Under the pieces are notes generated by a model. The model was not told the DNA's origin. It was given only the letters and a program-made list of their open reading frames with translations, and did no database searches. From Pyxicephalus adspersus (lineage: Eukaryota; Chordata; Amphibia; Anura; Pyxicephalidae): a DNA stretch of 64,000 nucleotides. The stretch lies in the NCBI RefSeq assembly GCF_032062135.1, contig NC_092863.1, positions 20,112,490 through 20,176,489 on the forward strand. The letters are read 5' to 3'. Positions 24,066 to 37,545 of the stretch are shown here, piece after piece. Numbering within the stretch: position 1 is the first letter of the stretch; every line of letters begins with the position of its first letter. Both the position numbers and the translations under genes were made by a program.

Positions 24066-24829
24066 ACTTCCTCGGGTAATAGTTCTTTATGCATATGTAG
24101 TACATACTTTAAACTAATATGAGGTACAAATTGTTGATCTAATTGCTACAAGCTTTTTACTGCTTCCAATCATTCACCTTTTAGCATAATCAATGTTATT
24201 CACTTTCCCTCTTGGTTTAGGTGTTCAGACTGATTGGTGTGTGTGTGTGTGTATATAATATAAAAAATGCAAAAATGTGCTTTAGATTTTCTGTCCCTTA
24301 ACTGTTTACTTAGGCTGGCTAATCAGAGCCAAGGGTGATTGTCCTGTAATCTCTGGCTTTTATACACATGGAAATTACATGGAGGAGTCTGTGTTGTATC
24401 TAGACAGATTCCACTGTTCCCTGCAAATATTATCTCATTTTAAAGGAATTAAATAGCATGAACCCAGCAAAAGCCAATGTACTCCTCAGTATTTGTGCTA
24501 CTGATTCCTCAAAACACAGCTTAAAAAAACATTCAAATGAACAAAATAAAGGCCTAATATTTGCAGAAAAGCATGACCATGTCAAAGTTTCTTTGGTGTG
24601 CTAAACTTTTTGTTGTCCCTTTACCAAGCAATATTATATGTGAATTATTGGGGCAACTAGTAAGGTTGAAAAAAGGCTATTCTGGCCTTGTGCATAAAGA
24701 TAGACTCATACCCTATAGTAGAGACAGAGAGAGAAAAGAGCAGGGCTACTAGATTTAAACACATCTCAGGAGCCTACAGGCACTCGGATTCTGGTTTCTT
24801 AAGACCTACCTATAAATTTGCGCACTAGG
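24066..24829. other. Intergenic, nothing recognised
   Basis: AT-rich, with a short (GT)n tract near 24.24-24.25 kb. No gene recognised. Confidence 0.4.
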
Positions 24830-25450
24830 GGGCGCTTGCACGGAAGTGGTGTGAGCCCTGAGAAGGGCCAAGGTGCAGAGTCTAAGAGGCAACCAGGTGC
24901 TCTCCAGAGCCTCTAGTGGTGGGGATGTTGAGCTGCTGGTTACCGCCAGGTTGTGGTCCTTGGGCACACCAGGGTGGGCAGGAGGTTACACGGTATCAAA
25001 TCACTAAGCAGAAGAATCGTCAAGGAAGGCACAAGCCAGGGGTCAAATACCAGGGATCCACAGACACAGACACAGGGAACACAGGAGACACTGGAAGGCA
25101 CAGATGACACAGGAATATCCACAGACAGAGAGGAACACTGGAATAGCACAAGGGAGTTGGCTGGAAACAACAGACTGGGCAACAATGAGTTACCACAGGA
25201 GCTGGACAGAGGAAACACTGAATTAGGCAACAGGTGTACATAAACTAGCTCAACAGAACTAGGGGCTCAGCGCTAGTGGAGACATGTTGCACAAACGCTG
25301 AGTGCTGTGCCTGAGCTAGCTAAATAGTCAGGAATGGTTAAGAGGCTATTTTCTGATTAGCCGGTGAGATGGGCAAAACTGATAAAGCTTGGGAGCATAG
25401 GCATGCCCAGAGAGAGACGCCTGCACTTTAGTGAGGAAGAGGTAAGTGTG
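24830..25450. repeat. GC-richer unclassified interspersed repeat
   Basis: Composition and texture change abruptly at 'ctagggggcgcttgcacgga'. The block is rich in 'cacagacacaggga' and 'aggaacactgg' motifs and ends near 'gaggaagaggtaagtgtgac'. It resembles a dispersed amphibian repeat rather than a gene. The overlapping open frames on both strands are low-complexity artefacts. Family unassigned. Confidence 0.4.
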
Positions 25451-28265
25451 ACACCCACAGTCTGATCCTTGGATATCCTTCTAGTTGGGCACCTAAGTTT
25501 TCCCCAAGTCTGGATAGTTTCTTGCACCCTTATGCTGGCTTCTTGTACTACAGGAGCTTTACAAACAAACGAGGAATCTCTTTAAAGAGCATCAATGACA
25601 CTGTGAAAAAAACAGGAATGGAAAGTATTGCTTTCTAAAATGACTGGTTGCCTTTAATGTGTGAATAATATCAAGGCCTTATAACAAAATACAACAGTAT
25701 ATTTGCTTTTTCAAAACATATGCTAGGTCACCTTGTGAGTGAATGGAAAAGGTCTTTGCCCATCAATAATTTCTGGATTTTCTCTAACGTGCAACATTTA
25801 CCTAGTAAATCTTGTAAAATGGAATCTTGACAAATTGAATGTTTGGACATTATTCACATTCTTCATAGCACAGTATTGACTGTTTACCTTTTTTAAATGT
25901 CCTACAAATTTTTAGGGAAATCATTGATTCATTCATTCATCTGCTTACAACACCTGTCCATGGTGCTAAAACCATATCTATTTTGGCATCAATAGAAAAA
26001 AAATGCAAGCAAAATGTATATCTTTGTTTTTTACTTTTAAAACACATTACTGATCGTTCCCTGAACATACATTATTCCTATAGCAAGGGAATGAGGAATT
26101 TACAAACCCCCTGCTATTTAGATACTAACTTGCAAGCCCTTTACCATTAGGGGATGAGTACTTTGAGAGTAGCTCCTCCAAAACAGGAGTTTCCCCTTCT
26201 TATTGCACAAAAAAATTGCAATAATAAACTATCTGCAAACGTCAGGCTTTTCATTTTTTTAATGTCCCAACAATTGTATGTGCACCACTAATAGCAATTA
26301 AATGGTCTCTGAGTTCATTGCAATCAGGATCAGGAGGTCCTGGTCACAGCTCAGCCATTGGGACCACCTGGTCCATATTGCTTATTGGCTCTTTCGCTCA
26401 GAATCACCTCAAATTACGAGAGGTATTTAAAGTGGATTGGGCAAGGAGGAGGTGGCCTCCCACCATCCCTGGGTCCATAAACACAATTAGTTTGCATTAG
26501 AACATTTTATTATGTCAGGGCTGGTTCTGTATTAACATATGACATTTATATTATTATTATGTTACTTTACACTAAAGTTTTTTTTTGCATTTAATTCTTT
26601 AATAGAATATGAATATGATAGAAATAGCGTGCACATCATTTTCTTGCTTGTTTATTTCCATATACATACAAATTGTTATTATTGATATTTTCACTCCTCC
26701 ACCTTTCAGAATGTTAAAGATAAATTGAAAGGCTGGTCTTCTGAGTATTAAAACTCACATTCCATAACTCCTAAAGAGATTGTATATATTTGTGTATGTG
26801 TGCGTGTTGCAATGTGCCTGTAGGTGCAGATGTATACTGCTACTTAACTGTGTAAGAATTGATCTTGTATGTATCTGGCATAGATCTGTTGTTATATGAA
26901 TGGTTTCCTGGGAGCCCTATCCATAGATGATTTGCAGAAGGTGGCACCTGTGTGTCTGGTGTGTATGTGTGTGCGTAGGCAGTAAATGAAGTGATAACAC
27001 CAGGGAATCCAGGTAGCAGGGTAGTTTGGGGAGTCCTAAAAGTGGGGAAATCAGCTAGCTACTATCCAACCCCTGAATTACACCAGATTAGAAATGTTAA
27101 ACACTTGTAGATGCAGCACCCACCTGTGTTTTCTCTGATGTCCAGGAGATAGATGAAGTCTGCGTTAGGACCTGGAGGATTTGGGTAATTACCAATCCTA
27201 GCAATGCTACCATCTTTGATATTTCTTTGACTGTAAAATTGGCCACTTATAAATATAAATGTGGTGGTGGTAATGGGTGGCTTCCCCCCTCCATAGTTTG
27301 GTCCCATGACTCCCCTGATCTTGTTACTATTGATCTCAGCACCATTGCGGGGAAGAAATTAGGAGGGCAAAATGGGTGAAGGAGTTTGGGAACACTACAA
27401 TATTTTTTGTGTATGTTCTTGAGCTAAGCTGACAATGTTCTGGCAATAAATGATGGATGTAAAAGCATAATGGGGTTCCCTTTTCTTATTTTTGATCTAT
27501 AAGAAGGGTAATATTAAGGATTTAACAGATTCCCTTTGTCTGTCCCTGTCACAACTATCACATAATGAACTTACCAGTCCCCTTATGATAGTAGCAAATA
27601 GAAAACAATATATACAAATACATTTAATATATTGGGAAAAAAAGATCTCACCTTCCCACACACAGACACGCAGTTAGGGTGAAAGTACATACATAAATCA
27701 TAATTACATATTACATACTCGTGTCCAAAGCCACTCTGAGAGATTAAAATTTGGCCATTATGATGGGCTGTAACAACTTTTTGAATGTGTATCTATATAC
27801 AGTTTTAGGTATTTTTGTTTTTGGTTCTCAAATGCATGCATTTTTAATCCTAGTAATGTGAGTGATTTATTTAAGTATCTTTTTTTAATTGAACGCATTT
27901 GCAATGGTCTTGTAGTACATTACCTTGTTCAAGGCTGGTTCACATATTTAGAATAGTATACATTTTAAAAAATATAAAGCAGTATCTAGATATAGATCTG
28001 AAAAAGTCTTAAAAAGTCTTATATGTCCTTAAAAACATTTACATTCTTTTTTTACGCAGGCAAAATAACCACAAAATTATTGTACGGATAACCAATGTGA
28101 TCTGAATAATTACTAAACTTGGCATGAGCATACAGGATTTAGTTTATATAAAAGGGTTAGGGTTCACCCATAAATTCTAAGAAAGTTTTACCAAAAAACA
28201 TAAAAATAACCTCCATTGTATGTTAGATAGTCAAATTAAATTTACCTCATTACATTTTAACTTGG
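25451..28265. other. Intergenic, no gene recognised
   Basis: AT-rich with small simple repeats, for example 'tgtgtatgtgtgcgtgt' near 26.79 kb. Short open frames carry no domain. No RNA gene seen. Confidence 0.4.
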
Positions 28266-28625
28266 GAAACTCAGTGTGTTTTACTTCAAATCTGAGAGAC
28301 TGGAACAGCCGGAGGAAGGTCCAAAGTTCCAGTAGAGAGATGTAAAAGTCCCATTGATTGTTACAGAAAGTGATTACCCTCAATTCTTTCTTCCAAAGGC
28401 TGTGCTACCAAGTATTGGGTTGAGGGTGCTAATAATTTTGTCCAGGCCATTTTTGACGTTTTGTGTGGAATGTCTCTTGATTTTTTTTTGTGTTCTTCCA
28501 GTGCCAACAAAAGAAATAAATATGACAATACCAAAGCATTTGTAATTGCAGCAATTTTCAGGCAGAAGGTATGCATTTTCTGACATAAATGCAAAGGTGC
28601 TAATATTTTTTGCCACGTTTGTATA
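28266..28625 (+). mobile_element. Probable Tc1/mariner-like element 3' remnant
   Basis: The text 'gtgctaccaagtattgggtt' followed by 'gagggtgctaataattttgt' resembles the region after the transposase stop in vertebrate Tc1 elements. It is followed by 'aggtgctaatattttttgcc' near the presumed terminus. Frames are broken and the catalytic region is absent. The call rests on remembered family texture, so it is tentative. Confidence 0.4.
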
Positions 28626-29480
28626 TCCATTGTAAGAGTTGTCTTACTGTAAAGATATGGTCCTGTATGCTTCTAATGGGACAACAGCCATATTGTTCCT
28701 CCACACAGAGATGCTTTACCTGAGCTTATAACCTAATCATATACAATTCCTAAAATTTGGAAAGAACACAGAGTATAGATATGCCATAAAAAGTTTGACA
28801 CACCTTGTAGCCACCTTTCCTGTCCCCACCTCATTTAAACTTAGAAGTAGTCAACTGCTTTCACAACAGATGAAGAGAGATTCCCATTGGTGAAAAAGGT
28901 GGAAAAACCTATAAAGGTTTACCCAGAAAATGAAATCTTTGCAATAAATCAAACTGGAAACACAGCTTTCAAACTAGCTATGCCTACAATCACAGACTTT
29001 TGGAACAAATAATAAAAAAAACGCTGCATAGGATGAAAGCTACAGTGAAAAGTAGTAAAAATATAAAAAAATAGTTATTGCACACAGCAAGAAACAAAGA
29101 AGAAGGAAAGAGAATGTGAACAGCTTATATACTACTCTATAATGGAGAATCTGAGTGGGCAGCAGCTAAAGTGGTCTGATATCTTATCAAGAAGTAAAAA
29201 TAAAGGCGAGAAAACAGCATTGTCACTGATTGCTCATGGTTCAATTTAAGGTGACAAAACCAAAAGTAAATTATTTTTTTATAAAGACTTACAATCAATA
29301 GTAGATGCCAGGAAAGGCAAAGCAATACTAGCAGATCCCAAAGCACAAGTATGGAAAGAAACAAGGGCTGGTATTACCTTACTGCAGGCATGATTTATTA
29401 TTACCAACACCGAACATATAAAAGGACATGTACCATTATTCCTGTGAAGAGTCAGCAAGAGGGCAAAAGTCAATAAGTTA
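28626..29480. other. Intergenic, possibly decayed LINE 5' part
   Basis: AT-rich DNA upstream of the LINE reverse-transcriptase fragment. It may be the eroded upstream part of that element, but no endonuclease motif could be read. No gene called. Confidence 0.3.
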
Positions 29481-29499
29481 CTATATGTTTGAAAAATAG

Positions 29500-30090
29500 A
29501 AGTCTGGAAACCCTCCAGGTAATTCCAACACTGAAACGCTCTAAATCCCCCGGCCGGGGCAGATTTACTGCCATCTAATATAAAAAGTTGGCTGACACCC
29601 TTGCGCCATGCTTAACCAGCCTTGTCTCCATGATACCAAAACCAGATAAGGATGAACATGATATTAAAATTTAACCAATCTTCCCGTTATATTTAGACAT
29701 CAAACTCATGGCTAAAATACTTGCTTCCCGCCTCAACTCATTCCTTGACACCCTTATACACAAAGACCAAGTAGGCTTCATCCCACTTAGGCAGGCAGGT
29801 GATAATGTTAAAAAAGTAACACATCCTATCAAGCTAATGCATGACAGGGCCACTCCAGGCTTCCTGCTCTCCCTAGATGTACAGAAAGCCTTGTCATGGC
29901 AGTATATTTATTTTGTGCTTCAAAGATGGGGGTTCCCGGCTGAGTTTATCTCCTGGCTCTCTGCTCTTTACCCTCGGCCTCAGAAATATGGGGGGTACGA
30001 TTCTTCCCTCTTTCCTATCAAGCGGGGTTGCCCCTTGTTGCCTGCCATCTTTGCCCTGGCCCTAGAACCCCTGGCTATTCTTATCTGACA
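29500..30090 (+). mobile_element. L1/Tx1-like LINE reverse-transcriptase fragment
   Basis: Plus-strand translation shows the canonical opening of a LINE RT. SPGRGRF comes first (about 29.55 kb), then MIPKPDKDEHD, DIKLMAKILASRLNSFL, LIHKDQVGFIPLRQAGDN and LLSLDVQKAL. RRGFP-like and IKRGCPLLPAIFALALEPLA segments follow. The RGCPLSP-type motif is altered to RGCPLLP, and the catalytic AFD-type motif reads KALSWQY, without the expected aspartate-containing A box. Together with in-frame stops upstream and loss of the FADD region, this shows an inactive fragment. Confidence 0.8.
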
Positions 30091-30092
30091 CA

Positions 30093-30144
30093 ACCAGGTA
30101 CGTCTTGTAAGAATGAAGGCCTATTCTTACAAGACTTACCTGGT
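30093..30144 (+). repeat. Short near-perfect inverted repeat (stem-loop)
   Basis: Arms of 22 nt (30093-30114 and 30123-30144) are complementary except for one mismatch and surround an 8-nt loop, at the 3' edge of the LINE fragment. Transcribed RNA would fold into a stable hairpin. Whether it is functional or a chance palindromic junction cannot be told from sequence. Confidence 0.75.
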
Positions 30145-30516
30145 GATCCAACCGATATGTACTCAAATTCAGTTTTTCTAAACATCTCCACACCTTCATT
30201 CACAACATGTTTATTGCAACTATATTATCCATGGTATTTGAACATTACATTTGCAACAAGATAAATTGTAATATGTTTCTATTGATATGACAACATACTT
30301 ACGTTACTATATTATATCTTATATACTTACCTTGTATTGACTTAAACTGTTAATACTTGCCATCACTTAATATTATTTTTTTTTCTCTGCAATGCAACTG
30401 TACTTGAATGTATTATCATGGCTTTTGTATATGTTTGTTGTTTCAAATAGTACTACAACTGGTTTTCACAATCCCCTGAAGTTGAAATTGGCGCAACGTG
30501 TCAGGCATCGGATTCA
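30145..30516. other. Intergenic, nothing recognised
   Basis: AT-rich DNA between the LINE fragment and a hAT element. Nothing identified. Confidence 0.4.
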
Positions 30517-30524
30517 GTTATTTT

Positions 30525-31239
30525 TAGTGTTGGTATTCAAATTCGGGTTGTCTCTAAATTCGATCCGAATATGGCCGTTCGAATTGGGGTAGACCCCACC
30601 CGAAAAACACAGGATTCGACGGCGCAAATTCAGTGCTCCGAATTCCGGAAAACTCCTTTAACAAGGTGACTCCCAGATGTCCAACCATGGGGAATAAGTA
30701 CAGGGGTACATAATACTCCTTACTGGTTCCATGAAAGGTTAAAATATAAGTGCAAATAATGAGACCAGACTTTAATGTGAATTTTTTTTATTCTTTAATA
30801 AATGTATGTGATTTGTGTGTACTTATTTATTACTTACCTTTTTTCACAGTAACTCACCTGAAATGAGGTTCCCACGGTCCCTGGGCTGTACTTATCACAG
30901 CTGAGGGGACGTGGGAACCTGCGGTCACAGCTAATAGGAGGCACGTGGGTGCAGGGCACCTGCCTCCAATCAGTTGTGACCGCAGGCGTACTGAACTCCT
31001 ATGACCTCTCAATGGAGATTCTTCATTGAGAGGTCATTTGAGTTGTGCAGAGCTGTGGGAGTCTACTTTTTAAATGTATTTGGAGGCTGTAGAAGTTCTA
31101 CACAGTCCTGAAAAATAACCCGATTTTTCCTTCCATTGACCAAATGGTGTTCGAGAGCGACGTTCAATAACCCAAACAATATCGGCCTATTCGATCGAAT
31201 AGCCGTCGTATTGAATAGTAAGATATTCGACCAACACTA
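30525..31239. mobile_element. Non-autonomous hAT-like element (TAGTGTTGG ends)
   Basis: Inverted termini TAGTGTTGG and CCAACACTA are flanked by GTTATTTT (30517-30524) and GTTATTTC (31240-31247), 7 of 8 bases identical. Internal sub-terminal text is rich in 'ttcgaat' and 'attcga' motifs on both sides, which gives long imperfect terminal complementarity. 715 bp, no coding function. Confidence 0.75.
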
Positions 31240-31247
31240 GTTATTTC

Positions 31248-32560
31248 GCCAACATAATAATAAATTATAGTCTTTATGACAGTTAGACTTTTTCTAGCAC
31301 TTAGTTCCCTGAAACCACTCTTACTCTGTTTGAGGGTGTCCTACAGGGACAATTCGCACATATAAGTGTACCTTGTAAAAAGCTTAACCTTTGTTAAAAG
31401 ATCACATGCATGATGAATTATCACAGACAAAAATCCCCTGCTCTTTCTCCTTCTTTTTCACTAATCAGACATTAGGGGTTTGGCTTTCAAAGATATTTTA
31501 GTTGTAAATGGAAACACACAATCTCTTTAAAACGGACCTGTCACCTTTTTGTTACCCCTTGATTCCCTATAATTGTTGATTCCCCTCTCTACCTATTGTT
31601 ATAAATATTTTATTCTGTTCTTGTGATTACTATTAAAACCAATAAAGACCACTGTTAAAGAAAAAATGGAAGTCTTTGAGAGATGCAATGCTGAGGTCCT
31701 GTTTATTGATTTGACAGTGTTTTGTTTTTTTTTTTTTTTTTATCTCATTTGACTCACTTTTCCCCATGCCCTCAATTTACAAATTTATTTTTGACCTTTA
31801 AAAAATCAAATTTACATCTTGAAAATATAGTTAAACCAGATTCATTTGGATTTGCTCCAGCTCATTTAAATAATCTTTTAAAATTGCCCAACATCTGTTT
31901 TTGCCTTGAAACACATTTTGTGCCCTATTCTTTGCCAATCCAGATTCCAGAAAAATATTTTATGACTAGGAGATTGGGCACACACACTTGCTGTCCCATT
32001 TCCTATTCAGAGTCCCAAAGGGATTGATTTCTACTGATAAGGGGGAAAACACACATTTTTTCCAGGTAAAAAACAAATGGGTTAAATAATAAAAAGGCAT
32101 TGCAAGGCATCAAAAACACTTGCAAAAGCTTATAAATGCATGCTTTGGTATTTTCAGATGCCTGCAACAACTCTTTTTGCTGTGGAAAATAGGCTCCCAG
32201 AATCAGAAAGAAAGATAATTTTTTGTGAAGGCCAAAAAGATTTACTAGGCTGAAAATGAAGAATAGAAACAAATGACCAAGCACTTGAAGAAGCAAATAT
32301 ATTTTGAAATTTACTCTGGATTGGCCAACAAATTTAAAATGTTAAATAGGGAGACCCACGCTTTAAAGAAAAGCAAACCACATTAAATCTCACTGGGTGA
32401 TTGGGTGAAGCCGATCCATAATGTTGGGGTGAAAATGTATAAATGACCACTAAATCAAATTTAAATAATCCATAAGCGCAAATAAAAAACACAACAATAT
32501 GTGCCATCTAGTGGTAAAATGGTGTATAACAACTATCCTTAGATCTGGAGGCAGTGTTAG
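31248..32560. other. Intergenic, no gene recognised
   Basis: AT-rich DNA with a T-run near 31.72 kb. The 97- to 101-codon open frames near 31.7-32.3 kb show no domain and are not called. Confidence 0.4.
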
Positions 32561-33040
32561 GAAGTAGGGGTAGTTAAGTGCAATGGTGGTGAAGGGGGGC
32601 TGAAAGGTAGTGCGAAGGTGATCAATGGTGGCTCCCTAACCTGGTTGGCAGTGTGGTAGAAGAGAAGGGTTGCAGGGATTAGCAGTGGTGTGCAGAAGTG
32701 ATGGGTGCAGTGCAGAAGAGATCAGGATTGGAGGGAAGGGGGTTCAAAAGTGATAGGTGATGGAGGGATGGTTGCAGTGGTGATCAGTGGTCGGGGTGCA
32801 GAGGAGGTGGAAGAAAGGATCAGATTTGAAGGAGTGCAAAGGTGAGTAGTGGATAAGATGTAGACATGCAGAGGTTGCCATAGGAAGGTTGCAAAGTGTG
32901 CTGCTATACAAGGGCACCAGACCCTACTCAGCCAATGGGAGCCCCCACAGGGACCCCAGACCAAATAGGCTGGGGGGTGGACAAGTCAGTTCTGCACTGG
33001 GGCCCATTGATGTCCACCACTAATGTGTTGAGGTTAGTGG
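32561..33040. repeat. G-rich degenerate minisatellite-like block
   Basis: Repeated motifs of the type 'gcagtggtgatcagtgg', 'gcagaagtgatgggtgcag' and 'gcagaagagatcaggattgg' recur with a period of roughly 25-35 bp from about 32.58 to 32.87 kb. They are followed by GC-richer unclassified sequence. No protein-coding interpretation convinces me. Confidence 0.4.
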
Positions 33041-33900
33041 TGCAGCCCCGGGCAATTTTAATTCAATTTTTTTTAACAAAGGCTCAAAATGTCAACTCTC
33101 TGATGGAGAACATCATATGTAATAAAAAAAGTTTCAGTTTTTAAAAAAATGTACTATAGTCTGACCAATTTTTGAATTATGTACTCTTTGCTGATCACTA
33201 TCTTAACCTTCTATTTTGGTGCCACATTTACCTCCTCACTAAAGTGCCAGCGCCCCTCTTCTGCGCATGCGAGTTGTTCTGATCCTGGGAGTTCAAAGAC
33301 CCAGGACAACACAGGAAGATATTTTTTTTTCACTTTAGTTCCGCTTTAAGAAGAATCTTTTATTTAAAAAAAAAAAAAAATTTAGAAAAGTAATAGGAAT
33401 AGATAGGCTGTCCCAAAATGATTGTTTTGATCCCAAAGAACTCAATAACATTGGGTCAAATGAAGCCATTGGAAAAAATTGTAACTGTATTGCTATATTT
33501 ACATTTTTTGACACTAGGTGGCAGTGATGTACTTGTAAAAAAAAATAATACCAGTTGAATTTTAAATCTTGCTACTATTACTAATTATTTCTAATACCTT
33601 TTAGTAAAAAAATTAAATTTTTACCCTTAGTACACCTATAACTCTGAAATAGCCATTAAAACATTTATATCTAATTGTTTTTTTTGGGGGTTTTTTTTAC
33701 TGGAACTATAGGCAAAAATGGACATGGAAGGATATGACAAATGGTATGATTCCGTGGGCAACGTACATCGTACACAGCAATTATTATAACCTGTAACATA
33801 GTTTCATTACCTGTTGAACCTGACAATTCTAAACTCCCCATCTGTGTCCTTGTTGTAAAAATTCAAAGAAAAAAAAAGGGAAAATTTCAAGTGCATTTAT
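33041..33900. other. Intergenic with possible repeat fragment
   Basis: Near 33.23-33.35 kb the text 'cttctgcgcatgcgagttgt' and 'tttcactttagttccgcttt' resembles a piece of the TTAA-type element at 60474-60876. The rest is AT-rich and unassigned. Confidence 0.35.
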
Positions 33901-33902
33901 TG

Positions 33903-34125
33903 GGCCTGGTCTATTAAAACTCTCTAGCACCGGAGAGGAAAGACTAATATATAAGATCTGGGTGATCCAGCAAACCTGAAATAGATTTCTTATAAATAAT
34001 TTGCTATTAGCTGGCAAATGTTTTCAATCCTGAATCCATCCATTTGTGTTTGCTGGATCGCCTAGGTTTTACCATTATAATTGTTTGCTGGATCGCCCAG
34101 GTTCTACCATTATAATCTATGTATT
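33903..34125. mobile_element. Fold-back MITE relative of 53383-53606
   Basis: It shares 'gggtgatccagcaaacctg', 'caaatgttttcaatcctg' and the 'tttgctggatcgcc' right-arm text with the element at 53383-53606. Within it a unit of about 36 bp ('tttgctggatcgccyaggtt...') is duplicated in tandem at about 34.05-34.12 kb. It is more diverged than the 53-kb copy. Confidence 0.55.
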
Positions 34126-36900
34126 CCATAGAACAGCCCCTGACTATCATACTAAAGTGGTTTTTAAAGTAAGCTGACAGAAAGTGTTGGGTCTATGTTT
34201 ATATTTAGTGCACAAAAAAACAAAGAAAATTTCTGTTTTTTAAAAAAATATTTTGCTTAGGTTTATGTAGGTCTTGTCTGGTGGTGGTTTGAAGCTTTTT
34301 TTTTTTCTATTTACCTGTACCACTCTCTTTCATAGCGCAGGTACATTAACAATGTCTTAATTTTGTGGACTGGTTCATAATCTTTATTTGAAATCTTTGT
34401 GACAATAACTATTGATAATCAAATTTAAAATTTACATACACAGTTGCCGAAAATGACTTTCCGTACTTTGATATCACCATGTGTAAAACAATAAGTGACA
34501 TGATATAAAGAAAGTTATTCAGAAAGAGTACTGCTAATAACATGATGTTTTTAGCCCCGAGGAGTCGCCTGTTATCAATAGTATACCATATAAATAATAT
34601 GGAACAATACTTCATATTTAGGAGAATTGCACTTTGGATTAAGATTTTGAGAGGGAAGAGGGTTCTCTGAGATTACATTTAAAAAAGATAAAAAAGAATG
34701 CTAGCCGATTCAATCAGGTGGAAAAGAACAGAAAGGAGGTAAAAAAAAAAAACATTACAAATATATACTAAAAATCCTACAGGAGCAATGGGGGTACTTT
34801 GTATGATACTAAAACATCAAAACTTGTCTGTATGAAACCCACTATAACTTTTAGGAAAGCCTAATTATTAGATCTCTTGACAAACAGAAAATATAAAGAA
34901 AATAATAGGTTTATGTAGTTTTGTTTTTCATGTCTAATACAGCAGGTTAACTTTGGGGCTCAGGGTAGTGATCAGCGCTGCACTCTTTAAGAATTACCTA
35001 GTAAAGGAATTCCTGGATCATAAGGATAGTGGGTTAGACTTGAATTATTCCCTGTACACAGTTTTATTGGTAGAGAACTTCCATCTTTGGATGAGGATTG
35101 GTGGCTACTATGTAAATTCACTCACTAAGTATTGTTATAGTTTTACCTGTGTGGGAGGCCTTATAGAGCAATACATTTACATGACGCTGTACATCCACAC
35201 ATACACACACATTACAATTAATTGAGTTGGACTTTATTTGGACTGTATTTTCCTCTTACATGAGATACATGTCGGTACTCTATTACCTGAGTTGAACTTA
35301 TAACATCTAAAAGAAATATATCTGTTGTGATGATCATTATTTAGATATCAGTGTAATACATTGTCAATATTATTACATTACAGATAGTAAATGATTTTCT
35401 ATATCAATTCATGATAAAATGAGCTTTGGCTTAATGTTTTCTAAAGTGTTTTTAAAATATAGGTGCAGAGTTAAGGTAATGTAATCCTCACATTAGACCA
35501 GCCACTAGTTGATATTTAACTCAAACTGAACCTCCTTGGTCTAGATCCAGAATTTCCTAAATTATAGGTGGCAGGATAGAGGCACCAGCACCACTACTAC
35601 CACCAGGTATAGTAGACAGAATAAGGTCTCATTATGTACCTTTTCACAAGATAGCAAGAGGCAGATTCCTACAGCCAAGCATCACCCCTTGTTGACTTGC
35701 TAGCTCATTATTTGGACTGGGTGGTTCATTATGTGGACTGGTTGGTTTACTGATCCTTTCGGTCACAGCGACGAAATTTAGACAGCAAATGTGATACATT
35801 ATCCTGAAGCCAGGGTACCTCTGCTATCTCCTCCGTAACACAGAACCATGACCAGGGTAGCTCGGACCTTCTATCCGATCCTTTACCACCACCAGCACAG
35901 CCTCTGACCCCCACCTACTTACCAACCACTCCCAAACCATTAAAATACACAAACACCAATTTTGGACCTAAATTGTCTGACAAGCAGCCGTTTATTAACC
36001 ATAATTAAATAAATTAACATTTCAAGTAAATAACAAATAAATATCCAATAACAAATAAATGACAAAATAAGTAAATCAATTTCACACTTTGATATGCAAG
36101 CATAAATTGACATAACATAACATCCCATTAAATATAACCTAATTACCTATCAACCTAATTCCCCCCTTTTAATAAAATATAATCATAACAACAATATCCA
36201 TAATGGTATAAAACTCCAAACACCGGGTTATACACCTAAACATCCAGGCTGCAGGTCTCAGAAGGCAAAATCCGCACCCAACAGAAATTTAACTCTTTCA
36301 ACATCTCCACCTTTGCCCCTAGCTGCCCAGCACCGCTTCAGGAATCATAATCCCCTGTTCACCATAAAGGGGGAGACCCCACCAAAGAGGATCCCCCCTG
36401 CCAAAACAAAACTCCTACATACAACATGTGTAAGCACTGAGGCAGCCACACAGTCCTCTATGTAATCAGCCCCGGTGAAAGAAATCACACCATGGCAAAA
36501 CTGCTTTCTGCCATGCAAAAACAGAGCACCAGGTTTCCCACTGCCACCTCTAAATCTAATGTGGTCACTGACAATGTGGCCGAGCTGCAAATCAATTCAT
36601 GCTCCCTGCTTTGCACATGGACTGCTTGCAAGATGTCTTGAAAATCCACCCACTTCAAAAAATCCTACACTGCAAAAAAAGGGCTCTTGGGGCCTTGCCA
36701 AATGACAATCTGTTGAACCACAGCATAGGAAGATTAGGACTCTTTGACCCACGGCAGTGACGACTTATTATAACACATGTAGCTTCTTGAAACCAATGGA
36801 GGAGACAACTAAATTTGTCAACTGGGAAAACCGCAATATCGGTGATGTCATCCCTCTCATTTTCATGGTAACCATGCAGGATTTGATGCAACATGGTGAA
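34126..36900. other. Long gene-free stretch
   Basis: AT-rich and A-rich (especially about 35.94-36.25 kb), with no recognisable exon. Open frames of 60-90 codons around 36.3-36.9 kb overlap on both strands and show no domain. Possible old retroelement debris, family not recognised. Confidence 0.4.
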
Positions 36901-37424
36901 CAGGAGGAAGACTCATGCTTTGTCTTGCAACCACGTATATGTTAGTAAAGATTGGGAATTTTAAGGGGGAGTCCACTGGAGGTTGAGAAATGTCAACTCA
37001 ATGAAGAAAATGTGGAAGATCAGGAAAAACTACAGAAGGAAGAAATGGCAGAGGAGGTGACATAGGTCTTCAGTCATGTAGCATCTATGGAGTCATAATG
37101 AGGAGAATAGGCCATTGTGGGGGGCACGGAGAAGAGGATTTGGTGTCCATTTTGTTGTCATATCATACAGAGAGATGACTTCTATAGATAGCCACCTCAT
37201 TATTACAGCAGATTCAATGACATTTGTAAGTATTCTGAAAGGGAGGCAAAAGGAAAAACATTGTGCAATCACCTCAGAACAGCATTTTCCTGTGAGGTGA
37301 ATGAATTGTGGATTGGTGACCTGTTTTTGATACCAAAAAAATATTTTCACTATCAACAACCACTGTTGTGGTTCTATTTGGGTAACACTTGATTCACAAT
37401 GTGCTTTATTTGTAAAATAGGATC
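36901..37424. other. Intergenic, nothing recognised
   Basis: No gene or classified repeat seen. Confidence 0.35.
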
Positions 37425-37545
37425 AGCCATTCCCTTAAACATTCCCTTGTGAGAATCTTTTAGACTCATATGTTTTAATGGCAGTAATTGATTCCCACCA
37501 GGTAATGCTTGAGGGAATGTCAGATTCACTGCTTTTTAAATAGAA
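37425..37545. repeat. Short interspersed element with 'GACATTCCCTCAA'-type ends, copy 1
   Basis: Shares 'tgtgagaatctttta', 'ggcagtaattgattcccacc' and 'gagggaatgtcaga' with a second copy at 60205-60330. 'ATTCCC' near the left and 'GGGAATGTC' at the right are complementary, consistent with a small MITE of about 110 bp. Confidence 0.55.

Noticed and set aside
36345..36945. Overlapping open frames on both strands suggesting an exon
   Set aside because: No consistent domain, splice sites or family resemblance on either strand.
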